Assembly (NCBI RefSeq): GCF_018736145.1
Contig: NZ_CP059997.1
Span: forward strand, 3,595,501-3,659,500
Source: Amycolatopsis sp. CA-230715
GTDB taxonomy: Bacteria > Actinomycetota > Actinomycetes > Mycobacteriales > Pseudonocardiaceae
DNA length: 64,000 bases
Reading direction: 5' to 3'
Position numbers and translations under genes: made by a program. Within the stretch, counting starts at the first letter, position 1; the number at the start of each line of letters is the position of its first letter. The notes below the pieces were generated by a model. It saw nothing but the letters and a program-made list of their open reading frames with translations. It was not told the origin of the DNA and made no database searches. This document shows, one piece after another, positions 33,333 through 41,782 of this stretch.

Positions 33333-34199
33333 ATGCCGCACCAGTACGTCATCACCTTCGGCTGCCCGGACCGGAGCGGGATCGTCGCGGCGATCTCCAC
33401 GTTCCTCGCCGAGGCGGGTGGCCTGATCGTCGAAGCCGCGTACCACACCGATCCGGACACCCGCTGGTTCTTCACGCGCCAGGTGGTGACGGCGGAATCG
33501 CTGCCGTTCGACGTGCACGAACTGCGCGACCGGTTCGACGCGGTCGCGCGGTCGATTTCACCGGAGTCGGAATGGCGCGTCGCCGACACCGGTGAGCGCC
33601 GCCGCGTGGTGATCCTGGTGTCCAAGGACGGGCACTGCCTCTACGACCTGCTCGGCAGGGTGGCCGCGGGCGAGCTCGACGTGGACGTGTCGGCGGTCGT
33701 CGGCAACCACGCGCCGCTCGGCGACATCACCAGGGCGCACGGGATCCCGTTCCACCACGTGCCGTTCCCGAAGGGCGACCCCGAAGGCAAGGCGGCCGCG
33801 TTCGCCGAAATCGCCGGGATCGTCGACTTCCACGACCCGCACGCGGTGGTGCTGGCGCGGTTCATGCAAATCCTGCCCGCCGACCTGTGCCAAGCGTGGG
33901 CAGGCCGCGCGCTGAACATCCACCACAGCTTCCTGCCGTCGTTCATCGGCGCGCGGCCCTACCACCAGGCGCACGCGCGCGGCGTCAAGCTCGTCGGCGC
34001 GACCTGCCACTACGTCACGGCCGACCTGGACGCGGGCCCGATCATCGAGCAGGACGTCACCCGCGTCGCGCACGGCGACTCGGTTTCCGACATCGTCCGC
34101 AAGGGCCGCGACATCGAAAAGGTCACGCTCGCCCGCGGCCTGCGGTGGCACCTCGAAAACCGCGTGCTGGTGCACGGCAACCGGACGGTCGTCTTCTGA
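33333..34199 (+). CDS. purU: Formyltetrahydrofolate deformylase
   Basis: Hydrolyses 10-formyl-tetrahydrofolate to formate and tetrahydrofolate, balancing one-carbon pools. 288 residues: an N-terminal ACT domain (YVITFGCPDRSGIVAAIS, 1-80) and a formyl-transferase-type catalytic domain with NIHHSFLPSFIGARPYHQA, VGATCHYVTADLDAGPIIEQ (His and Asp of the active site). ATG 33333 is taken, with AGGAAAG about nine bases upstream; ATG 33324 is also in frame. It stands apart from purine genes. Confidence 0.95.
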   Translation: MPHQYVITFGCPDRSGIVAAISTFLAEAGGLIVEAAYHTDPDTRWFFTRQVVTAESLPFDVHELRDRFDAVARSISPESEWRVADTGERRRVVILVSKDGHCLYDLLGRVAAGELDVDVSAVVGNHAPLGDITRAHGIPFHHVPFPKGDPEGKAAAFAEIAGIVDFHDPHAVVLARFMQILPADLCQAWAGRALNIHHSFLPSFIGARPYHQAHARGVKLVGATCHYVTADLDAGPIIEQDVTRVAHGDSVSDIVRKGRDIEKVTLARGLRWHLENRVLVHGNRTVVF

Positions 34200-34202
34200 G
34201 GT

Positions 34203-35213
34203 TCAGGGCCGGACGAGCATCTTGCCGGTGTTCGCGCCACCCAGCAGGTCGAGGAACGCCTGCGGGGCGTTGCGGATGCCGTCGACGACGGTTTCGGAGT
34301 ACTTGATGCTGCCGTCGCGCACCAGCGGGGCGACCTCGGCGAGGAACTTCGGCTGCAGGTCGAAGTGGTCGCTCACGAGCATGCCGCGCATGGTGAAGCG
34401 CTTCGCGATGATCTGCGAAAGATTCCTCGGCGCCGGCGTGGGTTCGGTGGCGTTGTACTGGGAGATCATTCCGCACACCACGATGTGCCCGTGCAAGTTC
34501 AGCGAGTCGATCGCGGCTTCCAGGTGCTCGCCGCCGACGTTGTCGAAGTAGACGTCGATGCCGTCGGGCGCCGCTTCGCGCAGTTGCTCGGCGACGGGAC
34601 CGTCTTTGTAGTTGAACGCGGCGTCGAAGCCGAGATCCTCGACGAGGTGCCGGACCTTGTCAGCGGAACCGGCACTGCCGATCACGCGCTGAGCACCGTT
34701 CAATTTCGCCAGCTGGCCGACGATCGAACCGACCGCGCCCGCCGCGCCGGAGACGAAGACGGTGTCGCCCGCCTTGAACGCGGCGACGTCGAAAAGGCCG
34801 CTGTAGGCGGTCAGGCCCGTCATACCGAGGACGCCGAGATAGGCGTTCAGCGGCGCTGCTTCCGGATCGACACGGACGGCCTTCTTCGCATCGAGCACCG
34901 CGTGGGTGCGCCAGCCGAGCTGGTGCAGGACGACGTCGCCCGGCTTGAAGGTGTCCACTGTGGACTCGACGACCTCGCCGAGCGCGCCGCCGTGCATCAC
35001 CTTCCCGACCTCGTACGGCGCCGCGTACGACTTCGCGTCGCTCATCCGGCCCCGCATGTACGGGTCGACGCTGAGCACGAGGTTGCGCACCAGGATCTCG
35101 CCTGGTCCCGCCGCGGGCACCTCGGTGTCCACAATGGAAAAGTCGTCGAGGGTCGGGGTGCCGTGAGGACGGGCGGCGAGCCGGATTTCGGTCGCCTTGG
35201 CCGGTGCGTTCAC
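34203..35213 (-). CDS. NADP-dependent MDR oxidoreductase (zinc-free, PTGR/LTB4DH-like)
   Basis: A 336-residue medium-chain dehydrogenase without structural or catalytic zinc ligands. N-terminal SVDPYMRGRMSDAKSYAAPY and GDVVLHQLGWRTHAV are typical of the leukotriene-B4 dehydrogenase/curcumin reductase group; the nucleotide motif is VSGAAGAVGSIVGQLAKL, then DVYFDNVGGEHLEAAI and GGANTGKMLVRP. Such enzymes reduce alkenal or alkenone double bonds with NADPH. GTG start with GGAG nearby. Convergent with purU, 3 bp apart. Confidence 0.91.
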   Translation of the reverse strand: MNAPAKATEIRLAARPHGTPTLDDFSIVDTEVPAAGPGEILVRNLVLSVDPYMRGRMSDAKSYAAPYEVGKVMHGGALGEVVESTVDTFKPGDVVLHQLGWRTHAVLDAKKAVRVDPEAAPLNAYLGVLGMTGLTAYSGLFDVAAFKAGDTVFVSGAAGAVGSIVGQLAKLNGAQRVIGSAGSADKVRHLVEDLGFDAAFNYKDGPVAEQLREAAPDGIDVYFDNVGGEHLEAAIDSLNLHGHIVVCGMISQYNATEPTPAPRNLSQIIAKRFTMRGMLVSDHFDLQPKFLAEVAPLVRDGSIKYSETVVDGIRNAPQAFLDLLGGANTGKMLVRP

Positions 35214-35296
35214 CAGTAACTCCAGTGGTAGTGGTTCCTGCGGGTACGCCCGTGCCAACGCGCTAAACGGGGCGCAAATTCCGGTTGTGGCGAGTA

Positions 35297-35731
35297 CTAC
35301 ACAGCCGCAGCGAGGTTCGCCAGGACGCCGTCGTAGATGCGCTTGAGCCCCTTCGGCGCGAACGTCTTCTCGAAGAAGCCGCCGATTCCGCCGGCGCCGT
35401 TCCACGTCGTTTCGATGCGCACCAAGCTGCCTTCGCCCGCGGCGCGCACCGTCCACGTCGTCACCATGCTGGAGTTCGCGTCGGTCTCGACGAGGGTGCC
35501 GGGTTCCGGCTCGGTGACCGTCGCCGCGATGTCGCGCACGCGCTTTTCGGTCGCCTGCAGCTTCCACGACGCCTTGGTCCCCGCGCCCGTGCCGCCCTCG
35601 GTGACCTGGTAGTCGCGGTACTGCTCGGTCAAAATTTTCGACCGCGTCCCGGCGTAGTCCGCGACGAGCGCGCGAACCTTTTCCACCGGCGCGTCGATCG
35701 TGCGTTCCGCGGTGGCTGTGACCTGGGCCAT
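35297..35731 (-). CDS. SRPBCC-family protein
   Basis: A 144-residue START-like (SRPBCC) ligand-binding protein. TATAERTIDAPVEKVRALVA at the start, YRDYQVTEGGTGAGTKASW and a final amphipathic helix FFEKTFAPKGLKRIYDGVLA are typical of the polyketide-cyclase/dehydrase-like subgroup. No catalytic residues can be assigned and there is no polyketide cluster nearby. ATG with GGGGAG a few bases upstream. It lies upstream of the MDR oxidoreductase in the same direction with an 83-bp gap. Confidence 0.86.
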   Translation of the reverse strand: MAQVTATAERTIDAPVEKVRALVADYAGTRSKILTEQYRDYQVTEGGTGAGTKASWKLQATEKRVRDIAATVTEPEPGTLVETDANSSMVTTWTVRAAGEGSLVRIETTWNGAGGIGGFFEKTFAPKGLKRIYDGVLANLAAAV

Positions 35732-35819
35732 CTCACTCCCCGTTCCGTCTTGCCTACTCGACACGCCCACGATTCCACACCACCGCCGACGCCCTCACGC
35801 GCGTCCTCCTGCCGGTTAA

Positions 35820-35833
35820 TGAAAATGGTTTCA
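35820..35833. promoter_or_regulatory. AT-rich inverted repeat (Zur-box-like) before methyltransferase
   Basis: TGAAAATGGTTTCA, arms TGAAA/TTTCA, stands out against the GC-rich background 20 bp upstream of the methyltransferase start. It is one base shorter than the actinobacterial Zur consensus TGAAAATnATTTTCA. The -10-like TACGGT at 35842-35847 lies just downstream, so a bound protein would block it. Confidence 0.35.
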
Positions 35834-35854
35834 ATTTAGGCTACGGTAGCCGGC

Positions 35855-36646
35855 ATGGCGAATGCGGCAGGACAGGCGGGAACGGCGCGGCTGTGGGCGC
35901 TCGGCGATTACGCCACGGTGGGCGACCGGTGGTCCGCCGCGGGTGCCGCACTGGCCGAACGGGCCGTCCGGCCAGGAGACCGTGTACTGGACGTGGCGAC
36001 CGGAACGGGCGTGGTCGCGATCGCCGCCGCCCGCGCGGGCGGCGTGGTCACCGGGCTCGACGTCACCCCGGCACTGCTCGACGTGGCCACGGTTCGCGCG
36101 GGAGATCTCCCGGTGCGCTGGCGCGAAGCGGACATGACCGCGACCGGCGAGCCGGACGGCGAATACAACCGCGTGCTGTCGGCGTTCGGCGCCATGTTCG
36201 CGCCCGATCCCGCGGCCATGGCGGCGGAGCTGGTGCGGGTGTGCCGCCCCGGCGGCTTGATCGGGCTGACCGCGTGGCTGCCCGACAGCGCTTTCGGGCG
36301 ACTCCGCTCGCTCTACACCGACGTGCGGCCGGAACGGCAAGCCGGACCCGACACCGAACGCTGGGGAGACCCGGCCCAGCTGGCCGAGTTCTTCACCGGC
36401 CAGCCGGTGCGGCTGGAAACGACCGTCGACACGGTCGACGTGCGCTGGCCGTCGTTCGAGGACGCGGTCACCGAAATGACCACGATGGTGCCCGGCATGG
36501 TCGCCGCGCGCGCCGATCTCGAGTCCACAGGGGACTGGGACGCCGCGTACCGGCGGCTGCGGGAACTGCTGGCCGCGGGCCGCGAGGACGACCGCGGTTT
36601 CGTGCTCCCGGTCGGTTACCTGACCGCTGTGGCGCACCGCGCGTGA
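35855..36646 (+). CDS. Class I SAM-dependent methyltransferase (UbiE-like)
   Basis: A 263-residue methyltransferase. Motif I VLDVATGTGVVAIAAARAGG, acidic loop VTGLDVTPALLDVA, motif II WREADMTATGEPDGEYNRVLSAFGAM, then VCRPGGLIGLTAWLP. It resembles UbiE-like small-molecule methyltransferases; the acceptor is unknown. Its stop overlaps the start of a second methyltransferase (GTGA). TACGGT seven bases before the ATG, no Shine-Dalgarno, suggests a leaderless message, and an AT-rich inverted repeat overlaps the promoter. Confidence 0.88.
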   Translation: MANAAGQAGTARLWALGDYATVGDRWSAAGAALAERAVRPGDRVLDVATGTGVVAIAAARAGGVVTGLDVTPALLDVATVRAGDLPVRWREADMTATGEPDGEYNRVLSAFGAMFAPDPAAMAAELVRVCRPGGLIGLTAWLPDSAFGRLRSLYTDVRPERQAGPDTERWGDPAQLAEFFTGQPVRLETTVDTVDVRWPSFEDAVTEMTTMVPGMVAARADLESTGDWDAAYRRLRELLAAGREDDRGFVLPVGYLTAVAHRA

Positions 36647-37377
36647 AGGCCTGGCAGGAGGAGTGGGACCGCTTGATGGCGGTCTACCAGCCACGCCGGG
36701 ACGAGGGGGTGGACGCGGCATTCGGCCTCGTCGATGCCGTACTGGACGGCCTTCCGCCGAAAATCCTCGACCTCGGTGGCGGCACCGGATCGGTCTGCCG
36801 CAAGGCGCTCGGCCGGTGGCCGGGCGCCGACGTGACACTCCTGGACCTCGACCCGGTGCTGACGACCATCGCGCGCGAAACCTTGCCACCGACGGCCGGG
36901 ATCGTGGCCGCCGATCTGGACACCCCGGCCTGGATCGGGGCCCTGCCACACCGGGAGTACGACGCCGCCCTGGCGGTCATGGCACTGCACTACCTGCCGC
37001 CCGGCAGGCTGACCGCGCTCTACGCCGAGATCGCGAGCGTGCTGCGCGACGGAGGGCTGCTGGTCGTGCTCGACCACATGCCCGAGCCGGGCCTTGCCGC
37101 CCTCGCCCGCCGCCTGCGGCACCGCGTATCCGATGCATCCGCATCGGATTGGGATTCGTGGTGGGCGCGTGCCGCGGCGGACCCGGCGCTCGGCAGGGCC
37201 GCGGCCGCGCGCACCGCTGTGCTGGCGGGCCGCACGTCGACCGAATGGACGCCGCCCGCCGCATGGCACGTCGACGCCCTGCACGCCGCGGGCTACACCG
37301 AAGCCGGTACCGGCTGGCGCCACGGCACGCACGCCGCCGTGGTCGCCGTCGCCGGCACCGCCGTCGAAAAGCGCTGA
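36643..37377 (+). CDS. Class I SAM-dependent methyltransferase
   Basis: A 244-residue methyltransferase translationally coupled to the previous one. Motif I is ILDLGGGTGSVCRKALGRW, acidic loop VTLLDLDPVLTTIA, motif IV region YDAALAVMALHYLPPGRL and GGLLVVLDHMPEP. The N-terminus KAWQEEWDRLMAVYQPRRDE differs from the upstream copy, so this is not a recent duplication. The acceptor is unknown. Two methyltransferases in one operon suggests two steps on one substrate, which is inference. Confidence 0.86.
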   Translation: MKAWQEEWDRLMAVYQPRRDEGVDAAFGLVDAVLDGLPPKILDLGGGTGSVCRKALGRWPGADVTLLDLDPVLTTIARETLPPTAGIVAADLDTPAWIGALPHREYDAALAVMALHYLPPGRLTALYAEIASVLRDGGLLVVLDHMPEPGLAALARRLRHRVSDASASDWDSWWARAAADPALGRAAAARTAVLAGRTSTEWTPPAAWHVDALHAAGYTEAGTGWRHGTHAAVVAVAGTAVEKR

Positions 37378-37381
37378 GGAA

Positions 37382-38308
37382 CTACGCCAGCCCCTTGTCC
37401 TTGAGCCAGTCCTTGGCGACGTCGGCGGCCTGCTCGCCGTCGGAGTCGACGCGTTTGTTCAGCTCGCGCAACTCCTCGGTCGTCAGCTTCGCGCTCACCG
37501 CGTTGGCCGCGGCCGCGAAATCAGGACCGCGCTCGTCGAGCACCTTCTTGTTCACCGCGGGCACGATGTTCTCGGTCGGCACGATCGTCAGATCGTCCTG
37601 CAGCGCGGTGAACTGCGGGTCGCCGACCAGCGGGTTCACCGAGTCGACGGTGACCGCGGTGATCGTGCCGTTGCGCAGCGCCTCGATCCGGGGGCCCGCT
37701 TCCTGGATCGCCTGGAAGCTCGCGTTGAGCTTGTAGACGTCCTTGAAACCGAGGAAGCACGGGATGCGCTTCTCGCACTCCGGTCCGCCGCCGAGGATCA
37801 CCTTGTCCAGCTTCTTCAGGTCGCTGATCTTGGTGAGCCCGTGCTGCTTGGCGAGATCGGCCTTCACGATGAACGTGTTCTTGTTCTCGGCCTGCGCGTA
37901 GTCCAGAAGGGACACTCCGGACGGGGCGAGCAGTTCGGTGAGCTTCGCGTGTTCGGACTTCGCGTCCTTCGGCGCCTCGCCGTTGAACCCGGTGGTGATC
38001 GCGGCGCCCTGGTACTCCGGCAGGAATTGGAGCTCGCCCGACTTGAGCGACGGGTAGATGAGCTCGCGCGAGCCGATGTTGAGCTTGCGCTGCACCGGGT
38101 AGCCCTTCGCTTCCAGCGCGCCCGCGTACACCTCGGCGAGGATCTGGCTGTCGGTGAAGTTAAACGACGCGACGACGATCGGCGCGCCGCCCTTGCTCTG
38201 CGCCGCGGGCTGACCACCACCGCTGTCACCCCCGCCACCGCACGCCGCCAAGCCGAGCGCCGTGGCCGCGACCGCCGCGGCCACGCGAATGTTCCTGGTC
38301 CAGCGCAT
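37382..38308 (-). CDS. Glycine betaine/choline-type ABC transporter, substrate-binding lipoprotein
   Basis: A 308-residue type II periplasmic-binding-like lipoprotein of the OpuBC/OsmF/ProX group. Lipobox LGLAAC with Cys23, Gly-rich linker, then IVVASFNFTDSQILAEVYAG, LNIGSRELIYPSLKSGELQF, EYQGAAI, GGGPECEKRIPCFLGFKDVY with a Cys pair, and EALRNGTITAVTVDSVNPLV. Quaternary amine binding is likely, but the aromatic cage cannot be verified by eye. ATG with GGGAG upstream. It is divergent from the two permease genes and presumably works with them. Confidence 0.9.
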   Translation of the reverse strand: MRWTRNIRVAAAVAATALGLAACGGGGDSGGGQPAAQSKGGAPIVVASFNFTDSQILAEVYAGALEAKGYPVQRKLNIGSRELIYPSLKSGELQFLPEYQGAAITTGFNGEAPKDAKSEHAKLTELLAPSGVSLLDYAQAENKNTFIVKADLAKQHGLTKISDLKKLDKVILGGGPECEKRIPCFLGFKDVYKLNASFQAIQEAGPRIEALRNGTITAVTVDSVNPLVGDPQFTALQDDLTIVPTENIVPAVNKKVLDERGPDFAAAANAVSAKLTTEELRELNKRVDSDGEQAADVAKDWLKDKGLA

Positions 38309-38414
38309 GAGGTCTCCCATCTGGAATGCGGAACAAGACACTAACCCCGGGCACCGACAGAATCCACGTGCTGGAACGGTTTCCCAGCGACCGGAATTCG
38401 TCGTGCCGCGGCCG

Positions 38415-38420
38415 TACACT
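38415..38420 (+). promoter_or_regulatory. -10 element of a leaderless permease transcript
   Basis: TACACT followed by exactly six bases and then the GTG start codon of the first permease; no Shine-Dalgarno is present. The geometry fits transcription starting on the start codon itself. Confidence 0.5.
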
Positions 38421-38426
38421 CACGCG

Positions 38427-39113
38427 GTGCGGGAGTTCTCGATCGCCCAAAGCGGCAGACCGATCTTCGAATGGCGCTGGGTCGAGCGCAACGCCGAGGC
38501 GATCGTCACGCGGCTCACCGAACACGTCTCGTTGACCGCCGCGGCGCTGGGCATCGGGCTCGCGGTGTCGATCGTGCTGGCCGTCGTTTCCTTGCGGTAC
38601 CGCTGGTTCGCCACCACCGCGAACGGTTTCGCCGGCGCGCTCTACGTCATCCCGAGCCTCGGCGCGTTCGCGTTGCTGCGGCCGTTCTTCGGACTGACGT
38701 TCACCACGGCGGTCATCCCGTTGGCGAGTTACACGATTCTCATCCTGATGCGAAACATAGTCACCGGAATCCGGCAGGTGCCAGCCGAAGTCCGGGAGGC
38801 CGCGGTCGGCATGGGATTCACCCGCGGCAGGCTGCTCGCCCAGGTGGAACTCCCGCTCGCACTGCCGGTGATCGTCGCGGGGCTCCGCGTCGCGGCGGTC
38901 ACCACGATCGGGCTCGTCACCGTGACTTCGATGCTCGGCATGGGCGGGCTCGGGTTCTTCATCCGCGCCGGGATCCAGACCACCACGCCGAACCCGACGC
39001 CGATCATCGTCGGCATCGTGCTCTCGATCGCGCTGGCGGTACTGGTCGATCTCCTGCTGTGGCTGGCAGGACGCGCACTCGCGCCGTGGTCGAGGAAGGT
39101 GCGGACCCGATGA
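38427..39113 (+). CDS. ABC transporter permease (betaine/choline type) 1
   Basis: A 228-residue inner-membrane permease with about five to six helices and the EAA-type loop EVREAAVGMGFTRGRLLAQVELPLALPVI, quoted in pieces: EVREAAVGMGFTRGRLLAQV then ELPLALPVI. The N-terminus VERNAEAIVTRLTEHVSLTAA is typical of OpuBB/OpuBD permeases. GTG start directly after TACACT plus six bases. Coupled to the second permease by ATGA. Confidence 0.9.
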   Translation: MREFSIAQSGRPIFEWRWVERNAEAIVTRLTEHVSLTAAALGIGLAVSIVLAVVSLRYRWFATTANGFAGALYVIPSLGAFALLRPFFGLTFTTAVIPLASYTILILMRNIVTGIRQVPAEVREAAVGMGFTRGRLLAQVELPLALPVIVAGLRVAAVTTIGLVTVTSMLGMGGLGFFIRAGIQTTTPNPTPIIVGIVLSIALAVLVDLLLWLAGRALAPWSRKVRTR

Positions 39114-39853
39114 GCATCATCGACGAAACGGTGCGCTGGCTGTCCGAGCCGAACCGCTGGAGCTGGACGGATCCGGCGGGCATTCCCTATCGGACGGTCG
39201 AGCACCTCGAGTTCTCGTTGCTGTCCCTCGCGGTCGCGTCGCTGCTGACGATCCCGCTGGCGCTCGTGCTCGCGCACTACCGGCGCGGAGAATTCCTCGC
39301 GTCGAGTGCGGTCAACATCGGACGCGCCGTCCCCAGCTTCGGGCTCATCATCCTGTTCTGGTTCCTGGCCAGCAGATGGGACATCAGCACGACCTTCTGG
39401 CCGCTGCTGCTCGCACTGGTCGCGCTCGCGCTGCCGCCGCTGTTCACCAACACCTACGCGGGCGTGCTGTCGCTGGAACAGGACACTGTGGACGCCGCGC
39501 GCGGCACCGGCCACACCGAACTCCAGATCATGCTGCGCATCGAACTCCCGCTCGCGTCGCCGGTGATCCTCGCCGGCCTGCGGGTGGCGTTCCTGCAGCT
39601 GGTGGCCACCGTCGCGATCGGCGCGATCGTCAACGACGGCGGCGGGCTCGGCCGGTACATTGTGGACGGTTTCGCACTCGGTGCGGGCGGATACGGTGAA
39701 ATCGTGGCGGGCGGCATCGCGGTCATCGTGCTGGCGCTCGTGTGCGAAGGCGTGTTCGCCTTGATCACCCGGTTCGCCGTGCCGCGAGGGCTGGCGCTGC
39801 AGCAGCGGAGCCGCCCCGAAAACCCGCACACGATCGCACCCGAACCGAACTGA
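39110..39853 (+). CDS. ABC transporter permease (betaine/choline type) 2
   Basis: A 247-residue permease paralogous to the first: TVEHLEFSLLSLAVASLLTI, AVNIGRAVPSFGLIILFWFL and the coupling loop DTVDAARGTGHTELQIMLRI plus ELPLASPVILAG. Starts ATGA overlapping the first permease. Two permeases and a binding protein are present, but no ATPase gene lies on either side; an ATPase encoded elsewhere must energise the transporter. Confidence 0.9.
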   Translation: MSIIDETVRWLSEPNRWSWTDPAGIPYRTVEHLEFSLLSLAVASLLTIPLALVLAHYRRGEFLASSAVNIGRAVPSFGLIILFWFLASRWDISTTFWPLLLALVALALPPLFTNTYAGVLSLEQDTVDAARGTGHTELQIMLRIELPLASPVILAGLRVAFLQLVATVAIGAIVNDGGGLGRYIVDGFALGAGGYGEIVAGGIAVIVLALVCEGVFALITRFAVPRGLALQQRSRPENPHTIAPEPN

Positions 39854-39901
39854 AACCGCGCCGCCGGGATCCGGCGCCGTGCCGGATCCCGGCGTATTCG
39901 G

Positions 39902-40255
39902 TCAGATACCGTCCGAAAAGATGAACTTCCGGACTTCCACCCCGAGGCCCTTGATCTTCGTGTCCGGGATGAGCGCGGCCAGTTCCCTCGCGCGTTCGTC
40001 GGACGCGGCGTCCACCAGGTAGCAGCCACCGGCGAAGCACTCGGTGCCGAGGAAAAGTCCTTTCGACACCCCGGACTCCGACACCACGACGGCCTCCGCG
40101 GGGTCGTTGAGCGCGAACGTGCACACGAACTCGCCGCTGGCCTTGGTCGTCTCCATGAACGCGCCGTGCCCGTTCATGATGTCGTCGTTCTGCTCCTTGG
40201 TCAGATTCGCCATGACGGCCGGGTCGATGTGCATCGTGAGCAGGTACTTGGTCAT
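39902..40255 (-). CDS. YCII-related (dimeric ferredoxin-like) protein
   Basis: A 117-residue YCII-family protein: MTKYLLTMHIDP, the conserved helix region GHGAFMETTKASGEFV, and GGCYLVDAASDERARELAAL. Members often sit beside ECF sigma genes, which is not the case here. The function is unknown; a small-molecule-binding or hydrolytic role has been suggested for the fold. ATG start at 40255; the longer upstream reading lacks family sequence. Confidence 0.85.
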   Translation of the reverse strand: MTKYLLTMHIDPAVMANLTKEQNDDIMNGHGAFMETTKASGEFVCTFALNDPAEAVVVSESGVSKGLFLGTECFAGGCYLVDAASDERARELAALIPDTKIKGLGVEVRKFIFSDGI

Positions 40256-40330
40256 TTCGGCTCCTCGGTTCCGCGGCGCCCTTCCGGCGCCTTTCGCGAG
40301 CAAGTCGGAGCCGCCGCCCGCGCCTCTACA

Positions 40331-41782
40331 TCACGCGTCGAGAAGTTTCAGCCTTTTCCCGAGCCGTTCGAGATCGGGACCGAGCGGCCGGTCCACGAGC
40401 ACCGGGTCGACCGTTTCGCCGACCCACGCGTAGACCGCGCGCACGCCGGGCGCCGCCGCGTTCGCGCCCCGGAGGTGATCCGCCTGGCACGCGGCGAGCA
40501 GCTCGCACGCGGAGACCACCATGAGGTGTTCGACCGCCGCGCGCAGCTGCTCCCCCGCCGCGGGCGCGAACGCCTGCACGTCCTCCTGGCCCGCGGACGT
40601 GTCTGCCGAACCGACCGTGGCGGGCGCCGCGAGCCGCCGCAGCGCGTGCAACTCGCCCGCCGCGCGCTTGTGCAACGGGGAGAGCCCCGCGTGCGGCCCC
40701 GGTTCGGCGGCGAGCTGCGCGGGCAATCCGGTGAACCGTTCGTCGAGCATCCGGTGCAACCGCTGCACACCGATCTCGCCGAGGTGGACCAGCGCGGCGG
40801 TCACCGCGTCCATCCGGAGCCCGAGGTCGGCGGCGTGGAAACCGGTCGTCGAAACGAACTCGCCGTCGATGAACGCGGGTGAGTCCGCGGGAACTCCCAC
40901 GGCGCGCTCGACCGTCTCCGCGAGTTCGCGCAGCACCCGGCGTGCGTGCGCGATCGCCCGCGGACCGACCCGCGCCGACACCGGGGCCTGCACCACGCCC
41001 TCGCGCACAGCGGCAACCTTCACCAGTGCGAAAACCTCGCCGAGAACGTCGGTGAGCACGGAATCGGCGCCGCCGAGCGCGGGGTCGTAACCGGCCAGCG
41101 GCGCACCGAGGATGTCGACCGCACCGGCGGTGCACAGCAACGTGACTTCGACCGCGCGGGCGGCATCGACGCCCCGCAGGACGGCGTGCGCCCTCGCGAG
41201 CGGCGCGCCCTGGATCAGGCTCACGCCTTCTTTCGGACCGAGGACGTACGGCTCGACGCCACGACGGGAAAGCGCGTCCGCGGCGGGTATTTCGTCATCG
41301 CCGTCCAGCACGGTCCCGATCCCGGCGAAGGTCTGGAACGCGTGCGCGAGCGGGATGATCTCGCCCGCGCTGCCGAGCCCCGCCCGGGGCACGGCAGGTA
41401 CGAACCCGTCGTTCAGGCGGTCGGCGAGAAAACGGACGAGTTCGGCGCTCACCCCCGCTTCCGGTGCCAGGAAATCCTGCAGCCGTGCCGCGAGCAAGCC
41501 TCGGACGTCGCGTTCCGGCAGCCACGGCGGTCCGCCGACCGCACGCCCGATCAGCAGGTTCCGCTGGTGCTGTGCCTGCTGTTCCAGGGTCAGCGGAACG
41601 TCGGCGAAACGGCCCATGCCGGTGTTCACGCCGTACACGGGTCGCGTGCCGCTCGCCAGCGCGGCGAGCACGGCCGTGCGGCCCGCGGCGAGCACGTCGA
41701 GCTGAGCACTGTTCAACTCCACTCGCGCGCCGTCGGCGATCGCGCGGATGTCCACCATGGCCGCCCCCAGTAGGTCACTCAT
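40331..41782 (-). CDS. Histidine/phenylalanine ammonia-lyase-fold protein lacking the MIO triad
   Basis: A 483-residue member of the aromatic amino acid lyase superfamily. PVYGVNTGMG keeps the catalytic Tyr loop and TSAGQED keeps the Gln-Glu, but the MIO-forming Ala-Ser-Gly of GASGDLAPLAH reads GSAGEIIPLAH (Ser replaced by Ala), the usual LINGT reads LIQGA, QDPYSxR reads QAPVSAR (Tyr to Val), and the selectivity His region SH reads GR. Classical ammonia elimination is therefore doubtful. It may catalyse a different reaction or only bind a ligand. ATG overlaps the stop of the ornithine-cyclodeaminase-like gene, so the two are coupled. Confidence 0.85.
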   Translation of the reverse strand: MSDLLGAAMVDIRAIADGARVELNSAQLDVLAAGRTAVLAALASGTRPVYGVNTGMGRFADVPLTLEQQAQHQRNLLIGRAVGGPPWLPERDVRGLLAARLQDFLAPEAGVSAELVRFLADRLNDGFVPAVPRAGLGSAGEIIPLAHAFQTFAGIGTVLDGDDEIPAADALSRRGVEPYVLGPKEGVSLIQGAPLARAHAVLRGVDAARAVEVTLLCTAGAVDILGAPLAGYDPALGGADSVLTDVLGEVFALVKVAAVREGVVQAPVSARVGPRAIAHARRVLRELAETVERAVGVPADSPAFIDGEFVSTTGFHAADLGLRMDAVTAALVHLGEIGVQRLHRMLDERFTGLPAQLAAEPGPHAGLSPLHKRAAGELHALRRLAAPATVGSADTSAGQEDVQAFAPAAGEQLRAAVEHLMVVSACELLAACQADHLRGANAAAPGVRAVYAWVGETVDPVLVDRPLGPDLERLGKRLKLLDA

